DNA of 64,000 bases from Micropterix aruncella (Eukaryota; Arthropoda; Insecta; Lepidoptera; Micropterigidae): the NCBI GenBank assembly GCA_944548615.1, contig OX155976.1, positions 3,114,442 to 3,178,441 of the forward strand. The letters run 5' to 3'. Made by a program: the position numbers and the translations under genes. Below the pieces are notes generated by a model. That model searched no databases, was not told where the DNA came from, and saw only the letters and a list, made by a program, of their open reading frames with translations. Shown here in pieces: positions 11,479 to 22,394 of this stretch; within the stretch, counting starts at the first letter, position 1, and the number at the start of each line of letters is the position of its first letter.

Positions 11479-12665
11479 CACAGTATACCAGACAGTAGCT
11501 TCACTTAGAACAAAATTGAAATCGAAGCGAGTGACGTCAGGAATCTTAAGGGCTACCACAAATCGTAATATGATTACTCGTCTTCTTGAAGCATCGTCCC
11601 CGGCCACATTTACGGTGCCCTGGCGACACAGATGCTATTATGCCACCGATTTGTTCTGAGAATACTATATGGCGTCGACTCGTAAAGCTGCACATCTGCT
11701 AATCGGCGTCCACAGCCCACAGCGCCGTAACTATGTGCCTAAGGCCGCAACATGACTTACCCCCTCACCCCACTTCCATTGCACCCTCTTCCAGGGTTGG
11801 CTTGATATTCCCCAACCCGAAAAAACCCACTGGGTTAAATTGGGTAAAACCCACCTGAAAAAACCCGAGGGTTTTTGACGAATGTGGATTTTTGAAAAAA
11901 TACTTGTTTATAATAATTAAATCAATGAATGGATATAGCATTTATATTATATTTTATCAAAAAGAAAAAAAAGGATGTATTTGTGACACACCCAGTCTGT
12001 TCCGTAATTTACTCCAGACCATTCCAAATGTTGATGCAGAACTGGCCGGACAAGTGTAATGACGACTACTTTTGGCATGATTTATAAGATAACTTATGGA
12101 TAATATTGTTACGTGGATAGGCAGCAGAAGATGCAAAAACACGATAGAACACTCAACTTGATTTATTACAAAACTATTACAATACTCTTCATGTGACAAA
12201 GACCCTTATACACACTTCAATATACACTATTTAGTTCTAAAATCGTTTGCACTACTACTCAATACTTTCGCGCCGAAACAGCGCCACTAGCGGTTGTTAG
12301 TGCTAACTCTTATCCTGTTGTGAAAATAAAGGGGATCTCCCCGACAACTGACAATAACGATTTTCGGGCGAATTCCCTTCATGGTAGTGTTACAACTTTA
12401 TTCAGTAGTAAATAGATTTGGATTGGGAGAACAAAATGCAGTAAAATGGTAATAAAATAAAATAAAATGTAAAATTAAAATATATTAATTTAAAATTCTC
12501 ATTAACTCTGAAAAAAACCATAATTCCCCAAAAAAGCCCGAAAATTCCCAAAATAACCCAGTGGGCAGATATTTTTTGATAAATCCCGGGTTTTTGCCAA
12601 CCCTGCCCTCTTCCCGCATTACCTTGTAGCTCTTGAGTGAACTTACCGGGTGTTATTATACTGTG
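11479..12665. mobile_element. TIR element family T, copy 2, split by a hAT-like element
   Basis: Begins CACAGTATACCAGACAGTAG and ends GGTGTTATTATACTGTG; flanked by CTTCCGG on both sides. Removing the nested element 11792-12605 and one 8-bp duplication leaves about 365 bp, close to the 401-bp copy at 49946. Confidence 0.75.
11792..12605 (+). mobile_element. Non-autonomous hAT-like element family U, copy 1 (814 bp)
   Basis: Ends are CAGGGTTGGCTTGATATTCC and GGGTTTTTGCCAACCCTG. It is flanked by the perfect 8-bp duplication CCCTCTTC (11784-11791, 12606-12613). Subterminal regions contain repeated AACCC/GGGTT tracts. CAGGG...CCCTG ends with 8-bp duplications identify hAT. There is no transposase. 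A related copy of 863 bp lies at 45068-45930. Confidence 0.9.
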
Positions 12666-13567
12666 CTTCCGGCCTGTTTCCAAGATGGCAAAGGTGACAG
12701 ACATGCTTCCACTACGAGAAGGGAGGACGAAAACCATTTAAAGTTTATGGCTTGATTTAAGAGTGCAGGAGTTCAAAAATATGTAGTGCAAATTACCATT
12801 AATCACAGGTGAGTTTTGTTTCTTCGTTTTTTTTTGGTGGAATGTCTTCGCGATTGGAGTGATTCAGAATCTTTCTATTGTTTTTTTGTGCAGTTCTCTG
12901 GGGTTTTCTGGGGCATTTCTGTATAGCTCTAAATTCATGTAAAACATCTACTTTCATCGCGGATACAGCCACCACGCGGATGTGTTGACTTGTCACCGCC
13001 TATATCACATTTCAACGCTTCAATTTTACGGTTTTTATGAAAAATCACATTTGACGTACGAATTTTAAAAATTTAAATACCATGTGCGAAGCTCTGGTCA
13101 GAATTCATATTTCCCTGGTGGAATAACCCAGATTTAAGGCAACCGGTCTCGAAGTACCCATTTTTATTCTAATCTTGTGACAAAGTTCAGAAATTGCATT
13201 TTTAGTTGTAAACGGTAATTTTGTGACAATATATTGTTTACTTCTGCACTAAGTTTTGTTTGTTTTATTTCAGAAAACCTGCCTCGAGGCTAGACTAGTA
13301 GAATTAAGTTTTTTGAATACGTCGTTTCTTTTGATTTTCCCAAAATTTAGTTTCTCTCGAAAAACGTAGTGGTGCCCAATCTAGTTTTTTTTTTATAAAT
13401 TCCCATTATAGAAGGTTAATGAAAAAATCCAAAATAACGGCTGAATCCTGCGTAGAAAACAGATCAGACCAATCTGGATATATTAGAATATATAATAGAT
13501 ATATAATGCATCAGAATATTAGAATAGAGGAGCAGCTTGCAGTGGTTAAAATCAGTGTATTATATAC
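12666..13567. other. Kdm5 intron sequence without recognised repeats
   Basis: AT-rich sequence between the family T element and exon 11. No gene or transposon recognised. Confidence 0.4.
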
Positions 13568-13704
13568 CTTCATTCCGGAGATGTCAGCGTTGATATGTCC
13601 CAAGACGCTGCCTTCCAAAAGCGGAAGGTTATTGAGGTTCCAGCTAGAATCGGCGTATTCCTGGTCCCCGGGATAAAGATGTAAGCTCGACTTTGTCGGG
13701 AAAC
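13568..13704 (-). CDS. Kdm5: Kdm5 exon 11 (JmjC, N-terminal strands)
   Basis: Residues 498-543. It contains [15 protein letters not shown] and [14 protein letters not shown], which precede the iron-binding segment. Acceptor TTTGCAG, donor AAG|GTATAT, phase 0. The S-W-N-L-N and I-N-A-D-I-S-G-M-K blocks are near invariant in KDM5. Confidence 0.96.
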
Positions 13705-14544
13705 CTGCAAACGACATTATAAAGCATTATTCCTCAAACTAGTGACCTGACATGAAGTTTATGATGGTTAAGCAGGTTTTATAACCCACTGACATTTTTT
13801 GAATGCCTAAATAATAATGACGTTTAATGGGCGGTTTGCATTTCTATTTCGATAAAGCAAGAAGCAGCTATGCACGCTCCACGCGCACATGAATAAAAAA
13901 AAACGGTCAGCCCCAAGACTTTTCATAATCAACAGTAACTGTTACAGTAACTATTATCTTATCTTAATAAACAACATTGGAATTTATAACCATAACATTT
14001 AATTTTATTCCAATGAAAATCGACATATCGCCAAAAAAACCTTGCGGAAATCCGGTGAAACAGCTGCAAAAACGCGCGTCTAAGCGAAAACAAGAACCAA
14101 GGCCGCGGCTAAACAGTAACAAACACGGGTAACAGATGGCGCTAGCTGCTTGCAAATTTCCAGCGGAGAAAAATAGACAAGCCCTGCCAAGTTTCGACTG
14201 CGGATTCTGGGTTAAGGACTTCGAAAGTGCCATTACAAGCTTCGGTAGCTCAGCCCTTCGCTTGCGCCCGTGCGTGCCGTGCGCCCGCGAACCGGGACTA
14301 CAATACAACATTCAAGCAGGCGATTCACGCAGACGCACCGCCCTTGTGACATTCGCGAGTGCAGATTTCAAACCCATAAAACTAGACTTAGTGTCGTCCT
14401 CCGTTGGCCGCCGAGGACTCCTCTCCTCAAGCTGCAGTCACCATACGACGCTCATATGAGGTACGAAACATTCCTTTCAGTAGCGTATATGGATGACCCA
14501 TTTTCAATTCCAATTTCAATATCTCCTACGCTTCCACTGTCCTT
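13705..14544. other. Kdm5 intron 10 segment with a GC-rich patch, unassigned
   Basis: Includes a GC-rich patch at about 14130-14420 with overlapping short plus-strand frames. None shows a known motif and none has splice context, so no gene is called. Confidence 0.35.
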
Positions 14545-14548
14545 TTAA

Positions 14549-15209
14549 CCCCTTGAGCAGCAAACGGGACAATTGTCCCACAATTGAAAATACCGAGCGG
14601 CAAAGGGGACATCTGTCCCAGCCGAGATCGGCGCCGATGTTTTCCTTATTTACTCTTGATATCTCACATAAATCATACGGCCTTTGGTATGTGCGAAGAG
14701 AGGAGAAGGTTCTCTGTCGGTAACTCGTTAGTTCATTATTTTTCATACAGTCGCCATTTTTTATGATTGAACCAAACCAAACCAAAAACTTTAATATTCA
14801 TGTTGATTTTCAACACCGAATATTTTTTTAATTTTTGTATGGGTATAAGTAAAACGAAGTCATAGGTTGAATGAAGCATATTATAATTATTATAAAAGTA
14901 TTTACAATTTCTTGCATAGGGTGATTTATTTCCAGAGAAAACATAGAAATGTTGGACAAGGCAGTTTTTTTTCAGTACCACAACTTTGACAGATAATTCT
15001 GAATAATGCTTATTGCTTTACAAAACGACGTTACACTTATCTAATAGCAAATTTCAACAGGAACATAAAACAGGTCTTCTTTATACGATCCATATAGTAG
15101 TTTCGGAGTAATCGTCGTTTTCCTGAAACGCTATATTTTTGTTGTGATGTAATCTTCTTCTTCGCGTTCTCTAAGAGAAACTACAATTCAAACGTCAGCG
15201 CTCGAGGGG
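14549..15209 (+). mobile_element. piggyBac-like non-autonomous element family E, copy 1 (661 bp)
   Basis: TTAA at 14545-14548 and 15210-15213. Begins CCCCTTGAGCAGCAAACGGG and ends CAGCGCTCGAGGGG. The left terminus has two dyads, GGGACAATTGTCCC and GGGACATCTGTCCC, 40 bp apart. The internal 500 bp is collinear with the element at 30030-30717, but the terminal motifs differ completely. Confidence 0.9.
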
Positions 15210-15574
15210 TTAATTGATCCGCAACAACCCACTTGATATCTTCATCAGACGGTAAAATTACGAGGCGAGATATCGCACATACTGTATACACTTTAGACAT
15301 ATCAGTGTTAAATTCAGTTACCAGAAATGATGATGCCTATCTGTAGGGTAAAAATGGGATAGTTGCCCTAGGAGGATAGACGCTCCATACTTCAAAATTA
15401 AGACTTGCAAACATGATACGGTTGCAGCTAATACTTATAAGCAAAGTACAACCCCCTGCCCTCTAGAGTTTGAGCGGCAACCGCGAAGATTGCACTTGTC
15501 GCATTTGTAAAAATAAAATTTGAAGACAGCTCCTGGGGCAACTATCCCGCTATTATCCTACACAATAATAAATA

Positions 15575-16470
15575 AAATAAAATACAAACGGAGCTGCCAT
15601 GGAATTCACCGACCAAAAATCGGGCCCATCATATATAATTATTACACTTCTGGGAAGTGAAGGGTGGATTCCGGACTTACGACCGGCGGTGGTAGGTTTA
15701 GGACAGCTGTCTTGCCACATGTGAGCGTTCACCTTACTACCCATTCACTCCCCCTTCGAAGCCATAGAATTTGAGATGCAGAAATCGCGGTTTTAGATAA
15801 TTTTTCTAGAAAGGAGTTGATTATTTTCCTGGAGAGACCAAGATCTTTAAAAAGGTGAAACAAAGATTTAGCTGGCAGGCCACGAGCGCCTACTTCCACC
15901 GCGTGAAGGTGAACGGTGAAGCCGTTCCGGGTGACGGCATTTGCGAGGTCATGGTATTTATTTAATTTGTACTCGTGGTCTTTTGGGATATTTGATTCCC
16001 ATGGAACAGTTAACTCTACGATAAGAACCATCTTCCGAGATAGAGAGTAAAGAGTTATATCTGGACGCAGGGCTGTGCATTCGAGACTTTCAGGGAATTT
16101 ATACTGCTTAGAGACCGAATCGACCTCCATAATCCAATCTGAAGCTTTCTCGATTATTGAGAAAGGTTTTGCAGTGAGATGTTTTTTGCCTTAAGAGCCA
16201 ACCCGCACAAACTGTATTGGGGGTTTGGAGGATACTGTCAAACCCTTGTTTGCACGAGCCACTGAGAGGCTAAGTGCCTCGCGAATAACAGCAAGGACTT
16301 TGTCGTGGCGGTAAGTGTACCGTCCTTGATCCAAGGCCACCTTGCAGCCAGCTAGAATATGTCTAGCTGTGCAAGGGGTGTTGCTACAAAGGGGACATGA
16401 ACTATCCTCGGCATAGCTCCAACGAGCGAGGTTACTGGGGTCTGGAAGTGTATGCTGAAAGGCATTTAAA
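15575..16470 (-). mobile_element. RLE-type LINE (family R), 5'-truncated copy
   Basis: The minus strand encodes a CCHC knuckle followed by a nuclease-like domain: RPDITLYSLSRK, VELTVPWESNIPKDHEYKLN, HAVEVGARGLPAKSLF and a tail ending R-R-G-S-E-W-V-V-R with a stop. The P-D ... V-E-L-T-V-P-W-E ... K-Y pattern fits the restriction-like endonuclease that follows a CCHC knuckle in R2/NeSL/Hero-type LINEs. Stops break the N-terminal part. Confidence 0.75.
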
Positions 16471-16506
16471 TTATCATAGCAAGCGAATCCATATATATGT
16501 AAGTAC

Positions 16507-16618
16507 CTGATCCATGATCCATAGAATGTAAATCAGCCCCATATTCGACTGTCACATCTTCGTCTATGGAAGATACGATGCGCCAAAATTCCCTTTCCAC
16601 CATCGATGTTGGCACCAC
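16507..16618 (-). CDS. Kdm5: Kdm5 exon 10 (entry to JmjC)
   Basis: Residues 461-497 plus one base. It carries the conserved [20 protein letters not shown] and [11 protein letters not shown] motifs that precede the catalytic JmjC fold. Acceptor TTTTGACAG, donor TCAG|GTACTT, phase 1, joined to exon 11 to give the G-S-G-F-P motif. Confidence 0.95.
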
Positions 16619-16916
16619 CTGTCAAAAACACATAAAATTTATATTTTTAAATTCCCGAATTAAGTATGACACAAAATAATCAGTCTATAGTAAAAAAAAA
16701 AACTATATATCACAGCAGAGCCATTTGAAAATCAACAAATGTGTTTGACCCCTCAAAAACGGAGTTATAAATTGGTAATAAAACATCGATAAAGCTGGAA
16801 TGGAATATATTTATAAATCGCTAGATCTGAATGTTGACATAAAGAAATATTTTTCAGAAATGTGTCTTTGTATGTTTTTTGTACAATTTAAAAAAAAAAA
16901 AAACAAAATATAAACG

Positions 16917-17020
16917 GCACAGACAACTGAAAGTAAGCACTAGGGATAGACATCGAAGGAAAAACATCGATGTTACCATCGAAACCAGCATCGTAACGGA
17001 AACATCGATGGTCGAAAAAT
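16917..17020. repeat. Cluster of ATCGA/ATCGAT motifs
   Basis: At least seven ATCGA-type words occur within about 100 bp (for example GACATCGA, ACATCGATG, CCATCGAA, AGCATCGT, ACATCGATGG). It may be the terminus of a hAT-like element, but no second end or target duplication was found. Confidence 0.4.
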
Positions 17021-17189
17021 ATCGTTTTCAAATCATCAATATTTAGATCACCTAAACATTTCTTTTTTTATTTTTACTTTTTTACAGTTTTGAGTTTTTT
17101 GAAAAATATAAGCAATAATTTTAAAAAGTTTCTAAGTGAATCCATCGATAAGGAACCAATTCAAAAAAGTTGCTCATTGCCTTGGACAT

Positions 17190-17520
17190 GGCTTTAAACT
17201 GACTTCGAAAACTTTCAGGCGCGATTACTCCTACAATGTAAGCAGTGAGTGTGTTTTATTATAATTTCATTATATTGACTGGTTAATTCTCTAGGGCAGC
17301 ACCTAGCCACATTTTTTATTTAGGCCCTAAATTAATTACAATAAATTAAAACGTGAGAGCGCTCTGAGAATTACGCTAAATATGCTTTGCCATTAACACC
17401 CCTATACCACCACCGCGTAAAGATAGTTATTCTGTGCTAGCACTGCGATATGACCGTTTAGCATGCGCTTGGTCCCCAGCGCGAGCGGACGTGGAACCTG
17501 CGCTTAACGCTTCGTCAACA
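17190..17520 (+). repeat. Direct repeat shared with 31037-31365
   Basis: About 330 bp starting AAACTGACTTCGAAAAC and running through CTCCTACAATGTAAGC, GGCCCTAAATTAATTACAA and GAGCGGACGTGGAA. It recurs in the same orientation at 31037-31365. Each copy lies close to a Kdm5 exon. Family unknown. Confidence 0.65.
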
Positions 17521-17654
17521 CTGGATTTATATTGGTCAAACCCTACAAAATTGGCCCCACCTATTTTTTCGCATGTCCGCCCATTTCGGATATTTTGCTG
17601 TAGCGTTAATGTATTTCCATTGTTTGAATTAAATGAAATGAAATTAGTACTTAC

Positions 17655-17771
17655 ATGTACTGGCATATTGAAGTATTCTGATTTGAATTGGTCTGCCATC
17701 TCCCCGAACTGCTGAAGGGTATACTCTCTTCGAGCCTGCTCAAAACCAAATGCCTCAGTCGGCTTAGACAC
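17655..17771 (-). CDS. Kdm5: Kdm5 exon 9 (PHD1-JmjC linker)
   Basis: A 39-codon exon, residues 422-460: [20 protein letters not shown] followed by [13 protein letters not shown] and MPVH. The F-G-F-E-Q-A-x-R-x-Y-T-L-x-x-F motif is diagnostic of KDM5 proteins and starts the structured segment ahead of JmjC. Acceptor TATTTCAG, donor CAT|GTAAGTAC, phase 0. Confidence 0.95.
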
Positions 17772-17994
17772 CTGAAATAGTAGTCATATAAGGTTAACTT
17801 ATAATTTTGCACCTTTTTGACGACAACCACAGTAATAAAGATGAGTGACAGCATGCAGCGAAAAGAGACAACATTACATATTCATCACATGACAAATGAT
17901 ACTCGTAATATAAATAAATAAAAACGAGAGTAAATTTTACCATGTAAGAAAATACGGGGACGAATTTCAATGGCTTCGAATTTTCGAACGCAGA

Positions 17995-18290
17995 AAGCTG
18001 CATGCTCTCTCACTCCTTTACAAAGTCCTGAATAGTCCTATAGCACCTCCTTACCTTAAAGACTCCTTTCGCCGAACGTTTTTTTTAATCCCTTTTTTAT
18101 ACTCGGATCAAGTCAAGACGACACTACAGCAAGCCCATTACATCAGACTTCTTTTTTACCTACTCATTTACATTCCATTCTACTTAAGTTTGGAATCAGC
18201 TTCTGCATATTATCCGTCACGCAACTTTGTTGCCCTGCTTCAAGGCGTTATTGAAAAAAACATTTTTCCCAGTTCAACGAAAAAAAAAAG
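17995..18290 (+). repeat. Degenerate LINE ORF fragment
   Basis: The plus frames read LYKVLNSPIAPPYLKDSF and, after a frameshift, WNQLLHIIRHATLLPCFKAL, resembling the C-terminal tail of Jockey/CR1-type ORF2. It is weak but consistent with surrounding LINE debris. Confidence 0.4.
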
Positions 18291-18689
18291 TTTCTTCCAG
18301 TTCCGGAAATCTTTTGGTTCCTGAAATGTTACCCGAGTTACTGCCTCCATTTTTTTTATTTTAGATTATCAAAGCCTGGACTAACATATAGCCTATTAAT
18401 AGTCAATGAGATCTAACCACCTGCAACCCTGTACCTTAACCGCACTGCGGGCGATGGCATGATATGCCGGTTGCTAAATTATTTTAAAAAATTATCGCAG
18501 ATTATCATGACTAAATTCTGGGAATCGATCTACCATCCCCACCTCACGAGCACCGCAGCGCAAGTGTTTTTAAAATGGTACGTCTTTCAGGCCTATCCTA
18601 TACTGGAATCAACCAGAATGGCACTGGTCTGGGGTATGGCAGTACAACCATGAGCGATGTGGACTTAAAGAAGTCTCTTGCGGGGAGAT

Positions 18690-19166
18690 TATGACAGCAA
18701 CAGTATGGCTCATGCTATTGGCCTTCAATCCCAGAATGATTGGACAACAATTGGGGACTTTTGGATTCCGCCTCCAATGCACTGGAAGGTAATGATCTGA
18801 CTGGACGCCAGATATGCTGAAATTTTATTTGAATGCCTTTCGGCAATTACTTTCAGACCCTAGTACCTCGCTCATTTGGAGCTATGCCGAGGATAGTTTA
18901 TATCCCCTTTGTAGCAATACCCCTTTGCACAGCTAGACATATTCTAACTGACTGCAAGGTGGCCTTAGATCAAGGACGGTACACTTACCGCCATGACAAA
19001 GTCCTTGCTGTTATTCGCAAGGTAATCAGCCTCTCAGTGCCTCGTGCCAACATGGGTTTGACATTACCCTCCAAACCACCAATACAGTTTTTGCAGAGTA
19101 TGGCTCTAAAGGCAAAAGACATCGAGAAAGTTTCAGGTTGGATTCTGGAGGTCAATTTGGTCTCTA
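18690..19166 (+). mobile_element. RLE-type LINE (family R), left part of a split copy
   Basis: Plus-strand copy with the same order as other R copies: the ATTGGACAACAATTGG block, a degenerate CCHC knuckle and G-R-Y-T-Y-R-H-D-K-V-L-A-V-I-R. It is interrupted at GGTCTCTAA by another LINE end and resumes at 19373. Confidence 0.75.
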
Positions 19167-19372
19167 ATCAAATCAATCAATCAAAATGTTCTTTATTCAT
19201 ATAGACACAATTAAATATAATTTTTATTTATGTTCTTATGATGCGTCCAAGCCTTACTCCCAAGCCGTTTTGTCATTTACATAATCAGATATTGTATAGT
19301 ATGCTTTTTTATACAATTTTGCTTTGATGGTAGCTTTAAACTTATGTGTATATACTAACTTATGTAACTTAT
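19167..19372 (-). mobile_element. LINE 3' end nested in the family R copy
   Basis: Minus-strand sequence ends the ORF with KLYKKAYYTISDYVNDKTAW and a stop, then a 3' UTR with AATAAA and a TTGATTGATTTGA tail, typical of CR1/Jockey LINEs. CTAA is shared by both junctions. About 205 bp, heavily 5'-truncated. Confidence 0.7.
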
Positions 19373-19745
19373 ACTAAGCAGTATAAATTCCTTGAAAGTC
19401 TAGGATGCGCCCTCCGTCCAGATATAACTCTTTACTCTCTATCTCAGAAGGTGGCTCTTATTGTAGAATTAACTGCTTCATGGGAATCAAATATACCAAA
19501 AAACCACAGGTATAAATTAAATAAATACCATGATCTCACAAATGCCATCACCCGAAACGGCTTCACTGTTCACCTTCACGCGGTGGAAGTTGAAGCTCGT
19601 GGCCTGCCAGCCAAATCTCTATTTCACCTCTTTAAAGATCTAGGTCTTTCCAGAAAAATGATCAACTCTTTCCTAGAAAAAATATCTAAAACTGTGATTT
19701 CCGCATCTCAAAATTCAAATTCAAATTCAAGATTCAGAGTGATGC
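19373..19745 (+). mobile_element. RLE-type LINE (family R), right part of the split copy
   Basis: Resumes with AAGCAGTATAAATTCC and encodes the nuclease-like domain: RPDITLYSLSQK, I-V-E-L-T-A-S-W-E-S-N and HAVEVEARGLPAKSLFHLF. Homology stops after the sequence encoding VISASQ. Confidence 0.75.
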
Positions 19746-19956
19746 TTATAATTAGTGTGGGCTGAGTTATTATTCCAGTAAATATTTACTCCAAAATGAT
19801 ATATTATTTAATGATAACGTTAAAGAAACAATTTGAATAGTGAATAGTCTGTCCGTGAGGTTAGGAGTACATTAGTTTATATGTTTTGATTGAGCAGATT
19901 TCAGAAACCTTGAGCATGAGCTAAGTAATGATGAGAATGATGGATTGGTGTCTTAC

Positions 19957-20118
19957 CTCCTGCGCTATACAGCGAGGGCAGCGCCAGTCGCCCTTGGGGA
20001 TGTCGTTGAGCGGAGGCATGAGGCAGAATGTATGATATGAGTCATCGCAACCGTCGCATAGAAGCATCTGTTCCTCGACATCGCCGCGCCCGCAATTGTG
20101 ACAGATGTACTTAGCCAG
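19957..20118 (-). CDS. Kdm5: Kdm5 exon 8 (PHD1 finger)
   Basis: Exactly one PHD finger in 54 codons, residues 368-421. The C4HC3 ligands are visible: C-H-N-C, then [14 protein letters not shown] and WRCPRC. In KDM5 proteins PHD1 reads the unmodified H3 N-terminus and modulates catalysis. The acceptor is TGATATAG and the donor GAG|GTAAGA, phase 0 on both sides. Confidence 0.96.
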
Positions 20119-20309
20119 CTATATCAGAAAACCGTCAAGCGTTCACATTTTACAACTATTTACCAAGCTACAAATCAGTGACTCTGAATGACTGTGAATA
20201 AAAATGGAAGGAAATGATGCACTGGAAGCGTTGCCAGGCGTTGAAATTGAAATAGGCACGATGTAAAATCGAACAATAATATATACACATAGTTGCTATC
20301 GCTAAAAGA

Positions 20310-20600
20310 GCCAACTCTATCTGATAAGGAAGGCTTTTCAACATCTGTCAAGAGATGTGTTTATAAAGATCTACAAGTTCCTCACGTTGCGACCCTCATC
20401 GCTATAATGAATGACTATGAATAAAAATGGAGGGAAATGATGCACTGGAAGGTTTGCCAGGTATCAAAATTGACATAGGCACAGTACAAACTCAAACAAT
20501 AATATAAACGCATATTTGTGATTGCAAAAGAGCCAAATCTATCTGATAAGGAAGGCTTTCCAACATCTGTCAAGAGATGTGTTTTTAAAGATCTACAAAT
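20310..20600 (+). repeat. Tandem LINE ORF scraps
   Basis: Two short copies of the L-I-R-K-A-F-Q-H-L-S-R-D-V-F segment of the CR1/Jockey-type ORF, each followed by the same unrelated spacer starting near GAATGACTATGAATAAAAATGG. The spacer is again present at 20180 and 20700, so this is a small tandem array. Confidence 0.55.
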
Positions 20601-20779
20601 TCCTAACGTTGAGTCATGCTGTTATTCGCAAGGTAATCAGCCTCTCAGTGCCTCGTGCCAACATCTGCCTAAATAACATGCCGTCTCATGTTGACTCTGA
20701 ATGACTGTGAATAAAAATGGAAAGAAATGATGCACTGGAAGCGTTGCCAGGCGTTGAAATTGAAATAGGCAAGACGTAA

Positions 20780-21360
20780 AATCAAACAAATCTGAAGTGG
20801 GAGACACACATTATAGAGGTTGCCAAGAAAGCCAACTCCCTGCTCTACATGATTAGGAAGGCATTCTCGTACATAAATGCAGAGCTATTCCTTAAACTGT
20901 ATAAAACATATGTTCGCCCTTTATTGGAGTATGCTTTTCTGATTTGGAATCCGTACTTTAGGAAGGATGTAGAACTTTTGGAGCGTGTGCAAAGGCGGGC
21001 CACAAAAATGGTCCCACAGCTCAAACAACAAGACTACGAACGCCGACTTGAAGCACTCGGACTCAGCAGCCTAGAGGAGCATCGACAACGAGGAGATCTT
21101 ATTGAGACATATAAGATCCTCAATGATTACTACGACGTACCAAAGCTCAAGGAAATATTTATAAGGAATACCAATACACAGCTTAGAGGGCACTGCTTTT
21201 AAAGTTGAATCGTTCAGGATTTAATTCTAACCCGAGGAAACATTTCTTGGTGAACAGAGTTGTGGACTCTCGGAATGAACTACCGCAGGAGGTCATTTGT
21301 GCTAAAAGTGTGAACGGATTTAAAAACCAATTGGACAAATATATAAAATAAAAAAAAAGA
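20780..21360 (+). mobile_element. CR1/Jockey-type LINE, ORF2 C-terminal fragment
   Basis: The open frame 20849-21202 reads MIRKAFSYINAELFLKLYKT, Y-V-R-P-L-L-E-Y-A, LLERVQRRATKMVP and RGDLIETYKI. The tail continues with frameshifts to H-F-L-V-N-R-V-V-D. It is the best preserved copy of the family seen at 1-300, 43015-43430 and 47690-48480. Confidence 0.8.
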
Positions 21361-21435
21361 TAAATAAATAAATAATATCAACATAAAAAAAAGAAAAAAA
21401 GTGAAATGCATGCATCAGCTTGAGCTGCTAATGCT

Positions 21436-21467
21436 ATAAAATAATAATAATAATAATAATAATAATA
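21436..21467. repeat. (TAA)n microsatellite at a LINE 3' end
   Basis: About ten AAT units in a row. The same tail style, shorter, ends other copies of this LINE. Confidence 0.85.
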
Positions 21468-21474
21468 TATACAC

Positions 21475-21690
21475 TTAGTTGCAATTGTTAAGAGAGCCAA
21501 CTCTATCTGATAAGGAAGGCTTTCCAACATCTGTCAATAGGTGTGGTTATGAAGATCTACAAGGCATATGTGAGACGTATTCTTGAGCAATGGCTATCAG
21601 CTCTAGAACCCCTACTTATGCAAATATGTAGATGCCCTGGAAAAGGTGCAGCAAGGCAGCCAAAATGCCAATAGGAATAGGAATTATGAT
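21475..21690 (+). repeat. LINE ORF fragment, frameshifted
   Basis: Same segment as at 7488 and 47690: the word CTATCTGATAAGGAAGGC, then AAGATCTACAAGGCATATGTG and a degenerate Y-Q-L-W-x-P-Y-L-C-K. Confidence 0.6.
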
Positions 21691-21847
21691 TTTTGGTTTT
21701 AGTCACTTTTAGACAATCATTATATTATTTTGACTCAAGATACCCGGCAAACGCATCCTGGTTGTCAGACTGGCTTGTCTTTAGTCCCGAAACATTCAGG
21801 AATGGAAACATAGTATATACTTTTGACATAAAAAGATATGAAAGTGG

Positions 21848-22113
21848 GCTCGATTGCGTTTCTCCGTAAACTAAAATCGGAAATTAGTTCGTGTGAACGA
21901 AACAGGGCATTACGCTAGATCGAAAAAACTACCCACGAAAGATAAAGCATCTGAATCTAACACCGCACGAAATGTGTTCAAATTTATTCAGACGTTCGAC
22001 AGGTAGTTTTTATCGACGATCGTTTGTTTCATATTCCGCTCTAACGTACTGCTCCATCTCGTTCGCTTGAACTAATTTCAGTTTTAGTTCACAAAGAAAT
22101 GCAATCGGGCAAA
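21848..22113. mobile_element. MITE with about 60-bp terminal inverted repeats
   Basis: The left arm starts GCTCGATTGCGTTTCTCCGT and the right arm, reverse complemented, starts GCCCGATTGCATTTCTTTGT; similarity extends through AACTAAAA..GAAATTAGTTC. The middle has no coding capacity. AAAGTG-like sequence flanks both ends. Superfamily not assigned. Confidence 0.75.
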
Positions 22114-22194
22114 AGTGTAACAAAAATCACTTTTCAGTGCACCTGGCAAGTTATTTGTATAGGTTTTTCAGTTTTTCCGTATTATTCCTTTGCG

Positions 22195-22325
22195 TTTCTA
22201 TCCTAATAATGTTTTCTATCAAAAAACCATTTATAACCTAAAAATACGTTTGACAGTTCGTTGTCATTGTGTTTTTCTAAAAACATTTATGAATATGTCA
22301 GTGTTGCAATGTTTCAAGAAAATAA
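22195..22325. repeat. Left arm of a large inverted repeat around the D2/D3 pair
   Basis: Contains TTATAACCTAAAAATAC and GAATATGTCAGTGTTGCAAT. Both occur in reverse complement at 25140-25260, on the other side of the two TTAA elements. Related words flank the family A copy at 42188-42846. Confidence 0.6.
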
Positions 22326-22394
22326 TTTGATTGAGGAAATAAACAAATTAACTCTATGCCATAAAGTCCAAATAAAAATGCATTGTTCTGTTAA

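Noticed and set aside
14136..14459. A 107-codon plus frame in intron 10 as a nested host gene
   Set aside because: No recognisable domain, no splice or promoter context, overlapping frames of similar length typical of GC-rich DNA.
20310..20780. Short tandem spacers read as a CRISPR-like array
   Set aside because: Few units, long imperfect repeats of LINE origin, eukaryotic context.
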